DNA of 14,230 bases from Pseudomonadota bacterium. GTDB lineage: Bacteria; Pseudomonadota; Alphaproteobacteria; Sphingomonadales; Sphingomonadaceae. Made by a program: the position numbers and the translations under genes. The notes beneath the pieces are model-generated. The model searched no databases, was not told where the DNA came from, and was given only the letters and a program-made list of their open reading frames with translations. This document shows, piece by piece, positions 1 through 6,942 of the stretch; position 1 is the stretch's first letter; each line of letters starts with the position of its first letter. The DNA is taken from positions 1 through 14,230 of the forward strand of contig JAKOWQ010000448.1 of assembly GCA_029781465.1 (NCBI GenBank). The letters run 5' to 3'.

Positions 1-2
1 AG

Positions 3-950
3 GTAGGGGAATATGGGGCAGCCTGGGCCAGAGCCAAGCTCAAGCGCGGTGGAGTTGCAGGCCTGCAGGCCGGCCTGAAGGGGCAACCCTTTGCATTGCC
101 ATTCCTGAGCAATGTTGAAGATGCCCGATTGGCTGAGCCCTTTGCCAGACAAGACCGTCTGTGGGGGATAGACCAGGAGTTCGTCGGTACCGCTGCTCAG
201 ATCTTTGACGATTTGGCATCGCGCTGTTCCGACGCTAATGTGGCAGAGAAACTTCGGGCCTGGGCCAGCACGGACCGCGCCGGGTTGTTGGCCGGTGAAT
301 TCGGTAAGGCGGCGCTCAGCGCATTGCCCCCGGATGAAATCCGGTCCGCTGGGAATGCCTGCGGGGGAGAGTCCCGTGCGATCATGGCGGATGTTGCGAG
401 CAGCGCCCGGATCTACCAGTACAACAATTCCGCCGAGTATGCGCGCAACAACGAAGAGCGCGCCAGCTACATGGCCGCCCGATTCATGGCATCCTACAAG
501 GCCGTGAGCGGCAAGAAGCCGCGCGTGGTCCTGAAGATGGGCGCCTATCACCTCGGAAGGGGCACGACGCCGACGTCGATCTATGACCTTGGATCCTACC
601 TTCCGCCTCTGGCAGCCCAAAACGGACTCAAGAGCCTCCATGTGGCCTGGGTTCCGATCGGCGGCCGAGTTCGCACCATTTCACCTGGGAACGACCATTT
701 CACGAGCGTTGGCAATTATCAGGACGAAGGTATTGCCGACCTGCTGACCGCGACAGGCATTGCGCCCGAACGGATTGGCGAAGGCGATCTTGTCCTTATC
801 CCGCTCCAGCCGCTGCGTTACAGGATCAAGGGCAAGCAGTTGCGCGCACTGCCCGATCTGGCACGCTTCGTGTTGTTGGGTTTCGACTACCTCGTCACCA
901 CGCGCAGTGCGGTGCCAGCCACGCACTTCGAAGCCTGGGACGGCAGGTAA
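3..950 (+). CDS. Unrecognised protein, 3' portion only (5' end outside window)
   Basis: The frame is open from base 3 with no stop, and the residues before the first possible start (TTG at 96) look like real protein, so the gene very probably begins upstream; about 315 residues are visible. I do not recognise the family with confidence. Visible landmarks are an LWGIDQEF stretch, a strand-like VVLKMGAYH segment ending in a conserved-looking His, then an IYDLGSYLPPLAAQNG segment, and a hydrophobic C-terminus (FVLLGFDYLVTT). These loosely recall the erythromycin-esterase/Tiki-like hydrolase fold, but that is a memory-based guess. No membrane helix is evident in the visible part. Third positions look less GC-rich than in the neighbouring genes, which could mean a different history. 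The TAA stop is immediately followed by the stop codon of parE on the other strand. Confidence 0.72.
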   Translation, partial: VGEYGAAWARAKLKRGGVAGLQAGLKGQPFALPFLSNVEDARLAEPFARQDRLWGIDQEFVGTAAQIFDDLASRCSDANVAEKLRAWASTDRAGLLAGEFGKAALSALPPDEIRSAGNACGGESRAIMADVASSARIYQYNNSAEYARNNEERASYMAARFMASYKAVSGKKPRVVLKMGAYHLGRGTTPTSIYDLGSYLPPLAAQNGLKSLHVAWVPIGGRVRTISPGNDHFTSVGNYQDEGIADLLTATGIAPERIGEGDLVLIPLQPLRYRIKGKQLRALPDLARFVLLGFDYLVTTRSAVPATHFEAWDGR

Positions 951-2936
951 TCACGCGTCGATCAGTTCCCGGTCGAGGTCTCCGGCGCGGTTCTGGATGA
1001 ACATGAAACGCTGGGCGGGGTCGCGGCCCATCAGGCGGTCGACCAGATCCTTCACCGCCGCGCGGCCCTCGTATTCGGGGGGAAGGGTGATCCGCAGCAG
1101 GCCGCGCCTGGCCGGGTCCATGGTGGTTTCGCGCAGCTGCTGCGGGTTCATCTCGCCCAGGCCCTTGAAGCGGGCCACTTCGACCTTCTTGCCCTTGAAC
1201 AGCGTCGCTTCCAGCTCGGCGCGGTGCGCATCGTCGCGGGCATAGGCGCTCTCCTTGCCGGCTGTGAGCCGGTAGAGCGGCGGCTGGGCAAGATAGAGGT
1301 GCCCGCGCCGCACCACATCGGGCATTTCCTGGAAGAAGAACGTCATCAGCAGGGTGGCGATATGCGCGCCATCGACATCGGCGTCGGTCATGATGATGAT
1401 CCGGTCATAGCGCAGGTTGTCGGGGTTGCAGTCCTTGCGCGTGCCGCAGCCCAGCGCCAGGCCGAGGTCCGCGATTTCGCTGTTGGCGCGGATCTTGTCG
1501 GCAGTGGCGCTGGCGACGTTGAGGATCTTGCCGCGGATCGGCAGGATCGCCTGGGTCTTGCGGTCGCGCGCCTGCTTGGCACTGCCACCCGCGCTGTCAC
1601 CCTCGACGATGAACAGCTCGGTCTCGCCATCGCCTTCGCCCGAGCAATCGGTCAGCTTGCCGGGCAGGCGCAGCTTGCGGGCATTGGTGGCGGTCTTGCG
1701 CTTGACCTCGCGCTCGGCCTTGCGGCGCAGGCGATCGTCCATCCGTTCCATCACCGCGCCCAGCAGAGCCTTGCCGCGCTCCATGTTGTCGGTGAGGAAA
1801 TGGTCGAAATGGTCGCGAACGGCGTTCTCGACCAGCCGCGCGGCCTCGGGGCTGGTTAGGCGATCCTTGGTCTGGCTCTGGAACTGGGGATCGCGAATGA
1901 ATACCGAAAGCATCACCTCGCTGCCGGTGACCACGTCTTCGGGCGCGATGTCCTTGGCCTTCTTCTGGCCGACCAGTTCGCCGAAGGCGCGGATCGCCTT
2001 GGTCAGCGCGGCGCGCAGCCCGGCCTCGTGGGTGCCGCCGTCGGGCGTGGGGATGGTGTTGCAGTAATAGGAATAGGACCCGTCCGACCACAGCGGCCAG
2101 GCGATCGCCCATTCGACCCGGCCCTGTTCCTCTCCGGGAAAATCCTGGCTGCCCGCGAAGAACTGGGTGGTCACGCACTCACGCGTGCCGATCTGCTCCT
2201 TGAGATGATCGGCAAGCCCGCCGGGGAACTGGAAAACGGCTTCGGCCGGAACCTCTTCGCTGGCCAGCGCGGGCGCGCATTTCCAGCGGATTTCCACGCC
2301 TGCAAAAAGGTAGGCCTTGGATCGCACCAGCCGGAACAGCCGCGCCGGCTTGAATCGCGCGTCGGCGCCGAAAATCTCGCCGTCGGGAACGAAGGTTACA
2401 CTGGTGCCGCGCCGGTTGGGGGCAGCGCCCAGGTGCCGGATCGGCCCGGTGGCGAGCCCGCGCGAGAATTCCTGCGCCCACAGCTCCTTGCTCCGCGCCA
2501 CCTCGATCCGGGTGAGGGTGGACAGCGCGTTGACAACGCTGACCCCGACGCCGTGCAGGCCGCCCGACGTTGCATAGGCCTTGCCCGAGAACTTGCCGCC
2601 CGAATGCAGCGTGGTGAGAATCACCTCAAGCGCCGACTTGCCGGGATACTTGGGGTGTTCGTCCACCGGAATGCCGCGGCCGTTGTCGGTAATGGTCAGG
2701 CGGTTGCCCTCTTCCAGCAGGACCTCGATCCGGTTGGCATGGCCGGCCACGGCCTCGTCCATCGCGTTGTCGAGCACTTCGGCGGCGAGGTGGTGAAGCG
2801 CGCGTTCATCGGTTCCGCCGATGTACATGCCGGGACGCCGCCGCACCGGCTCAAGCCCTTCGAGCACCTCGATCGCGCTGCCGTCATAGCTTTCACCGCC
2901 GCTGGCGGGCAATTTGTCAAACAGGTCGTCGGCCAT
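951..2936 (-). CDS. parE: DNA topoisomerase IV subunit B (ParE)
   Basis: ATPase subunit of topoisomerase IV, which with ParC decatenates daughter chromosomes and relaxes supercoils. The 661-residue protein is full length for an alphaproteobacterial ParE. The GHKL ATPase domain shows AEVLDNAMDEA with the general base at E53 and the Mg-binding N57, DNGRGIP at 84-90 and GLHGVG at 126-131. The transducer domain carries the ATP-contacting QTK loop at 355-357. The TOPRIM domain shows VEGDSAGG at 444-451 (E445) and DADVDG at 518-523; QPPLYR follows at 551-556. The short length, without the GyrB-type insert, and the RRRPGMYIGGTDERALHH start favour ParE over GyrB. There is no Shine-Dalgarno before the ATG, and a candidate -10 box ends seven bases upstream. 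It lies 57 bases downstream of the PBP-activator-like gene on the same strand. Its stop abuts the convergent upstream gene with no spacer. Confidence 0.96.
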   Translation of the reverse strand: MADDLFDKLPASGGESYDGSAIEVLEGLEPVRRRPGMYIGGTDERALHHLAAEVLDNAMDEAVAGHANRIEVLLEEGNRLTITDNGRGIPVDEHPKYPGKSALEVILTTLHSGGKFSGKAYATSGGLHGVGVSVVNALSTLTRIEVARSKELWAQEFSRGLATGPIRHLGAAPNRRGTSVTFVPDGEIFGADARFKPARLFRLVRSKAYLFAGVEIRWKCAPALASEEVPAEAVFQFPGGLADHLKEQIGTRECVTTQFFAGSQDFPGEEQGRVEWAIAWPLWSDGSYSYYCNTIPTPDGGTHEAGLRAALTKAIRAFGELVGQKKAKDIAPEDVVTGSEVMLSVFIRDPQFQSQTKDRLTSPEAARLVENAVRDHFDHFLTDNMERGKALLGAVMERMDDRLRRKAEREVKRKTATNARKLRLPGKLTDCSGEGDGETELFIVEGDSAGGSAKQARDRKTQAILPIRGKILNVASATADKIRANSEIADLGLALGCGTRKDCNPDNLRYDRIIIMTDADVDGAHIATLLMTFFFQEMPDVVRRGHLYLAQPPLYRLTAGKESAYARDDAHRAELEATLFKGKKVEVARFKGLGEMNPQQLRETTMDPARRGLLRITLPPEYEGRAAVKDLVDRLMGRDPAQRFMFIQNRAGDLDRELIDA

Positions 2937-2943
2937 GCAGCGG

Positions 2944-2973
2944 GCTATAGGCGCACGGGATTCCGCCGCGCAA
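2944..2973 (-). promoter_or_regulatory. Candidate parE promoter (-35 TTGCGC, 18-base spacer, -10 TATAGC)
   Basis: Read on the minus strand, TTGCGC (2973-2968) and TATAGC (2949-2944) are separated by 18 bases, a partial match to a sigma-70 type promoter. Seven bases lie between the -10 box and the ATG at 2936, so transcription would start at or beside the start codon, giving a leaderless parE message. Found by eye; a partial match of this kind can occur by chance. Confidence 0.4.
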
Positions 2974-2993
2974 GCGGGACCGCGCGGTTATCG

Positions 2994-4133
2994 TCAGGGC
3001 GTGAACTTGTCGGGCGCCGGGCTGATGATCGCGATGCTGCCCGCGCGCACCTCGCGCACTTCAAGCGCGCGTTCGCCTTCGCCCGTGGCGGAAAAACGAA
3101 ACGGCCCATCGAGCCCCAGGAAGCCATCGGCATCGGACAGCCGGGCCAGCGGAAAGGCGGTGCCCGGCTTCCACTCGCGCGCGATCCGCACGCTCAGCAG
3201 CACGCTGTCGTATCCCATTGTTGCCAGGCGGTAGGGCGCCGCATCGAAGCGGGCCTTGTAGCTGTCGCCGAACTGACGGAAGCGGGTGTCGGAGATGGCA
3301 GGAAACCACGCCCCGCGCAGCGCCACGGTAGTGGTCACCACCGATTCACCGCTCCACAGTTCGGTGCCGAGGATACGCGGCCTGGTGGCTCCCTTGGGCT
3401 TGAGCTGCGGCGCGGCCAGCGCCCCGAAGCGCGCCGAATCCGCGATCAGCACCGCATCGAACCCGCCCTTGGATTTCAACCGCTGCGCTGCGCTGACGAT
3501 CGAGGTGTTGGAACGGTCATAGCTTTCGCTGGCCACCAGCGTGCCGCCCACCTTGCCGACCGATTGGGAAAAGGCGGCCTTGGCCCGCGCTCCGTAATCG
3601 CCGGACGGATAGAGCAGGGCGAAGCGCTTGAGTCCCTGCTTGCTGGCGAAAGTAACAATACGATCGACCGCGTTGCGCGGGCTGATCCCCATCACGAACA
3701 GATCAGGCGCCGCCAGGGCGGCATCGCTGGCATAGGCGATCATCGGCACCTTGGCGGCCCGCGCGGCCCTGGCCACCGGACCGGCTTCGTCGCTCGAAAG
3801 CGGACCGAGGATCAGCCGGTTGCCGTCCTTCATCGCCTTGCGTGCCGCCTCCGCCGGATCGGTGCCGGTATCGTAGGTCGTGATGCGGATGGACTGGGCG
3901 TTGGTATCGAGCAGCGCCATGGTTGTCGCGTTGGCGAGCGACTGACCGACCTGGGCATTGGCACCGGTCAGCGGCACCAGCAGGGCAACCCGGTGGCGCT
4001 TCTGGTCTTCGGGCAGGGCTTCGCTCGGCCCTGGCGGCGGCTTGGGCGCGGAGGGCGGAGCCGTGGGGATCACCTTGCAGCCCGCCAGCAGCGCGGCGGT
4101 GGTGAGGACAAGGGCCTTGCGCCGGTCAAACAT
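2994..4133 (-). CDS. Penicillin-binding-protein-activator-like (LpoA C-domain type) lipoprotein
   Basis: Predicted lipoprotein of 379 residues with a periplasmic-binding-protein (type I, ABC substrate-binding-like) fold, the class annotated as penicillin-binding protein activator because it matches the C-terminal half of LpoA/YraM. I chose the ATG at 4133 over a longer in-frame start at 4211. It yields a clean lipoprotein signal (basic MFDRRK, hydrophobic stretch, lipobox LAGC with C19), and a GGGAG Shine-Dalgarno sits about ten bases upstream. A Pro-rich linker (residues 23-37) leads to the folded domain, beginning with RVALLVPLTGANA near residue 48. The N-terminal TPR-like domain of gammaproteobacterial LpoA is absent. 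It diverges from rsmI, as lpoA diverges from rsmI in Escherichia coli, and precedes parE. Activation of a peptidoglycan synthase is inference from the family; amino-acid-binding or another scaffold role is possible. Confidence 0.85.
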   Translation of the reverse strand: MFDRRKALVLTTAALLAGCKVIPTAPPSAPKPPPGPSEALPEDQKRHRVALLVPLTGANAQVGQSLANATTMALLDTNAQSIRITTYDTGTDPAEAARKAMKDGNRLILGPLSSDEAGPVARAARAAKVPMIAYASDAALAAPDLFVMGISPRNAVDRIVTFASKQGLKRFALLYPSGDYGARAKAAFSQSVGKVGGTLVASESYDRSNTSIVSAAQRLKSKGGFDAVLIADSARFGALAAPQLKPKGATRPRILGTELWSGESVVTTTVALRGAWFPAISDTRFRQFGDSYKARFDAAPYRLATMGYDSVLLSVRIAREWKPGTAFPLARLSDADGFLGLDGPFRFSATGEGERALEVREVRAGSIAIISPAPDKFTP

Positions 4134-4171
4134 CACTTGTCGCTCCCATCCCGGCGGTCCAATGAGGGACG

Positions 4172-4999
4172 ATGGACCAGCCGCTTGAACCGGGACTCTA
4201 TATAGTCGCAACCCCGATTGGCAACTTGGGGGACATCACCCCGCGTGCCGCCGGGGTGCTTCGTGCCGTATCTGCGGTGGCCTGTGAAGATACCCGTGTC
4301 ACAGCCAAGCTTCTCAATCACTTGGGATGCAAGCAGCGGATGATCCGTTATGACGACCACGCCAGCGAGGCAACGCGCGAGCACCTGCTCGGCCTTGCCG
4401 CCGCGCAGCCGCTGGCGCTGGTTAGCGATGCCGGCACGCCGCTGATTTCAGATCCCGGCTACCGGCTGGTCAAGGCGGCGCGCGAGCGCGGAATCGCGGT
4501 TACCTCGCTTCCGGGGCCAAGCGCGGCGGTGGTCGCGCTGACGCTGGCCGGATTGCCCAGCGACCGGTTCCTGTTCGCCGGGTTCCTGCCCACAAAGGCC
4601 AAGGCGCGGGCCGAAGCCTTGGCCGAACTCGCGCCGGTGCGCGCCACGCTGGTGTTCTATGAAACCGCTCCGCGTCTTGCCGATGCGCTGACGGCCGTTG
4701 CCGAGGTGCTGCCGGGCCGCGAGGTGGCGGTCGCGCGCGAGCTGACCAAGCGTTTCGAGGAATGCCGCAGCGGCACCCCGGCCGAACTGCTGGAGCATTA
4801 CGCGGCCCATCCACCCAAGGGGGAGATCGTGCTGCTGGTCGGCCCGCCGGGCGAACGGGGCGAGGGTGAAATGGATATCGATGCGCTGCTGCGCGCCGCG
4901 CTGGGCAAGAACAAACCCTCGCAGGCCGCCGCCGACGTTGCGCGCCTGACCGGGCTTGACCGCAAGATGCTCTACGCGCGGGCGCTGGAACTCAAGTGA
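4172..4999 (+). CDS. rsmI: 16S rRNA (cytidine1402-2'-O)-methyltransferase RsmI
   Basis: SAM-dependent methyltransferase of the tetrapyrrole methylase fold that 2'-O-methylates C1402 of 16S rRNA in the ribosomal P site. The 275-residue length is normal. Family motifs are clear: YIVATPIGNLGD at 10-21, ACEDTR at 37-42, the SAM-binding VSDAGTPLISDPG at 84-96 and LPGPSA at 113-118. A C-terminal helical segment with KNKPSQAAADVARLTG matches the family's small C-terminal domain. The ATG at 4172 is preceded by GAGGG a few bases upstream; an ATG at 4162 is out of frame and closes quickly. It is first in a co-directional set rsmI-yraN-gshB-dedA. Its stop TGA overlaps the GTG start of yraN. Confidence 0.96.
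   Translation: MDQPLEPGLYIVATPIGNLGDITPRAAGVLRAVSAVACEDTRVTAKLLNHLGCKQRMIRYDDHASEATREHLLGLAAAQPLALVSDAGTPLISDPGYRLVKAARERGIAVTSLPGPSAAVVALTLAGLPSDRFLFAGFLPTKAKARAEALAELAPVRATLVFYETAPRLADALTAVAEVLPGREVAVARELTKRFEECRSGTPAELLEHYAAHPPKGEIVLLVGPPGERGEGEMDIDALLRAALGKNKPSQAAADVARLTGLDRKMLYARALELK
4197..4224 (-). promoter_or_regulatory. Candidate promoter for the LpoA-like gene, inside rsmI
   Basis: On the minus strand, TTGCCA (4224-4219) and TATAGA (4202-4197) are separated by 16 bases. The -35 matches five of six and the -10 four of six sigma-70 consensus bases. It would place the transcript start near 4190, giving a leader of roughly 57 bases with the Shine-Dalgarno at 4147-4143. The promoter lies in the first codons of the divergent rsmI, as expected since only 38 bases separate the two genes. 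Found by eye. Confidence 0.45.
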
Positions 5000-5349
5000 G
5001 CGAGCGGGCGCGGCGCGAGGCGCAGGGCAGGCGCGGGGAAAGCCTGGCGGCCTGGTTCCTGCGGTTCAAGGGCTGGCGCATTGTTGCCCGCCGGGTGAAG
5101 ACCCCGCGCGGCGAAATCGATCTGGTGGCACGGCGCGGCAAGGTGGTGGCCTTCGTCGAGGTGAAATGGCGCCAGCGCGACGCGGATCTCGATCTGGCGC
5201 TCGACGATTACCGCATGCGCCGAGTTCGGGCTGCGGTCGAAGCGGCGGCGCACCGCTATGCCAGGGCGGGTGACGTGGTGCGGATCGATGCCGTGCTCCT
5301 TGCGCCGGGGCGTTTCCCGCGCCACATGGCGAATGCCCTGATCGCCTGA
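4996..5349 (+). CDS. yraN: YraN family (UPF0102) endonuclease-like protein
   Basis: Small protein (117 residues) of the widespread YraN/UPF0102 family, whose restriction-endonuclease-like fold suggests a nucleic-acid role (the family is linked to DNA repair or recombination); the biochemical function is not settled. The diagnostic core is present: GRRGESLAAWFL at 11-22, then RGEIDLV at 38-44 and FVEVKWR at 53-59. E40, D42, E55 and K57 form the PD-(D/E)XK-like acidic/lysine set. The family's usual Asn before the GEID motif is replaced here (ARRVKTPRGEID). The start is GTG at 4996, overlapping the rsmI stop in a GTGA arrangement, which suggests translational coupling. The rsmI-yraN adjacency is common in proteobacteria. 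Confidence 0.92.
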   Translation: MSERARREAQGRRGESLAAWFLRFKGWRIVARRVKTPRGEIDLVARRGKVVAFVEVKWRQRDADLDLALDDYRMRRVRAAVEAAAHRYARAGDVVRIDAVLLAPGRFPRHMANALIA

Positions 5350-5376
5350 TCGTCATCCCCACTGGGAGCCAAGGAA

Positions 5377-6336
5377 ATGAGCCTGCGCGTCGCCGTCCAG
5401 ATGGACCCGCTCGAAACCATCAACATTGCCGGGGATTCGAGCTTCGCCCTAATCGAGGCGGCGCAGGCGCGCGGCCATGCGTGCTTTCACTATGACGTGA
5501 AGACGCTGGCCTACGATTGCGGGCGGCTGACCGCCTGGGCCGCGCCGGTGACGGTGCGGCGCGTTGCGGGCGATCACTTCAGCAAGGATGAGTACCGCAG
5601 GATCGACCTGGTCAAGGACGTCGACGTGGTGCTGATGCGTCAGGATCCACCTTTCGATCTGTCCTATATCACCGCCACCCACCTGCTTGAGCGGCTTGAG
5701 GGGCAGACCCTGGTGGTCAACGATCCGGCCAGCGTGCGCAACGCGCCGGAAAAAGTCTACGTGCTCGATTTCGCGCACTTCATGCCGCCGACGCTGATCG
5801 CCCGCCGCATCGAGGACGTGCGCGAATTCCATGCCCGTTATCCCGGCGACCTGGTGATGAAGCCGCTGCACGGCAACGGCGGCAAGGCGGTGGTGCGTAT
5901 TCCCGCCGATGGCAGCAACCTGGGGGCGCTGATCGAGCTGTTCGACAACGCCTGGGTCGAGCCGCACATGTTTCAGCCCTTCCTTCCCGAGATCAGCGAG
6001 GGCGACAAGCGCATCGTGCTGGTCGACGGCGAGATCGCCGGGGCGATCAACCGCCGCCCCGGCGCGGGCGAATTCCGTTCCAACCTGGCCGCGGGCGGCT
6101 ATGCCGAACCGACCACGCTCAACGCCCGCGAAGAGGAAATCTGCGCCGCGCTGGGCCCGACGCTGAAGGAGCGCGGGCTGGTCTTCGTCGGGATCGACGT
6201 GATCGGCGGCAAATGGCTGACCGAAATCAACGTCACTTCGCCCACCGGGATCATGGCGATCGACCGCTTCAACGGCACCAATACCCCCGCGCGGATCTGG
6301 GACGCGATCGAAGCGCGCCTGGCCGCGATGAAATAG
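5377..6336 (+). CDS. gshB: Glutathione synthetase
   Basis: ATP-grasp ligase that joins gamma-glutamylcysteine and glycine to make glutathione, in the cytosol. The 319-residue protein matches the prokaryotic GshB length. Visible features are the N-terminal MDPLETINIAGDSSFAL substrate-domain start (9-25), MRQDPPFD at 87-94, the ATP-binding VMKPLHGNGGKAV at 160-172 (K162 and the flexible glycine loop), KRIVLVDG at 211-218, RSNLAAGG at 234-241, and the metal-binding D274, E283 and N285 in EINVTSPTG. A good Shine-Dalgarno (AAGGA at 5371-5375) sits just before the ATG. It follows yraN by 27 bases, an arrangement often seen in alphaproteobacteria, and precedes the DedA gene by six bases. Confidence 0.97.
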   Translation: MSLRVAVQMDPLETINIAGDSSFALIEAAQARGHACFHYDVKTLAYDCGRLTAWAAPVTVRRVAGDHFSKDEYRRIDLVKDVDVVLMRQDPPFDLSYITATHLLERLEGQTLVVNDPASVRNAPEKVYVLDFAHFMPPTLIARRIEDVREFHARYPGDLVMKPLHGNGGKAVVRIPADGSNLGALIELFDNAWVEPHMFQPFLPEISEGDKRIVLVDGEIAGAINRRPGAGEFRSNLAAGGYAEPTTLNAREEEICAALGPTLKERGLVFVGIDVIGGKWLTEINVTSPTGIMAIDRFNGTNTPARIWDAIEARLAAMK

Positions 6337-6342
6337 GCCGCA

Positions 6343-6942
6343 ATGGACAATTGGATCGTCAACCTGATCGAGCAGGGCGGCTACTGGGGCATCGCCTTTC
6401 TGATGTTTCTGGAGAACGTTTTCCCGCCGATCCCCAGCGAGCTGATCATGGGGCTGGGCGGCGTTGCGGTGGCGCGCGGTACGATGGAGTTCTGGCCGCT
6501 GCTGTGGGTCGGCACGATCGGATCGACGCTGGGCAACTATGTCTGGTTCCTGGTGGGCGACCGGCTGGGCTATCGCCGCCTTGAACCGCTGGTGGATCGT
6601 TGGGGGCGCTGGCTGACCATGCGCTGGAGCGATGTCGAAGCCGCGACCCGGTTCTTTCAGAGCCACGGGCAATGGGTGGTCTTCGCGATGCGTTTTTCCC
6701 CGTTCCTGCGCACCATGATCTCGCTTCCCGCCGGGCTCAGCCACATGAAGCACTGGAAATTCCTGCTGTTCACCTTTGCCGGAGCGGCGGTGTGGAATGT
6801 CCTGCTGATCGTCGGCGGGCACTGGCTGGCCGGCTATCTGGAAACCGCCAATGGCCTTGCTGGTCCGGTGATCTGGGGCATGGTCGTTTTGGTGGTGGCG
6901 GTCTGGGGCTGGCGCGTAGTGCGCTGGAAGGACGAGGATTAG
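6343..6942 (+). CDS. DedA family integral membrane protein
   Basis: Inner-membrane protein of 199 residues of the DedA (SNARE-associated/VTT) superfamily. Members have been linked to membrane homeostasis, proton-motive-force-dependent transport and undecaprenyl-phosphate or phospholipid flipping. Family marks are MFLENVFPPIPSELIM at 21-36 (acidic E24 and E33 in a re-entrant loop), GTIGSTLGNYVWFLVGDRLG at 57-76, and the paired arginines R117 and R123 in MRFSPFLRTMISLPAG. The last have the six-residue spacing of the essential arginines in Escherichia coli YqjA/YghB. Several hydrophobic segments follow, the last near 174-190, ending in a charged RWKDED tail. It starts six bases after gshB, so it is probably co-transcribed with it. 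Its TAG stop overlaps the TAA stop of convergent xerC. The specific substrate cannot be read from sequence. Confidence 0.93.
   Translation: MDNWIVNLIEQGGYWGIAFLMFLENVFPPIPSELIMGLGGVAVARGTMEFWPLLWVGTIGSTLGNYVWFLVGDRLGYRRLEPLVDRWGRWLTMRWSDVEAATRFFQSHGQWVVFAMRFSPFLRTMISLPAGLSHMKHWKFLLFTFAGAAVWNVLLIVGGHWLAGYLETANGLAGPVIWGMVVLVVAVWGWRVVRWKDED

Noticed and set aside
4137..4165. Promoter for rsmI (TTGTCG, 17 bases, CAATGA)
   Set aside because: The -10 match to sigma-70 consensus is too poor to report; the real promoter may lie inside the lipoprotein gene.
2028..4205. 725-residue open frame on the plus strand across parE and the lipoprotein gene
   Set aside because: It is antisense to two well-supported genes and its product is Arg/Gly/His/Gln-rich with no recognisable motif, as expected from the mirrored frame of GC-rich codons.
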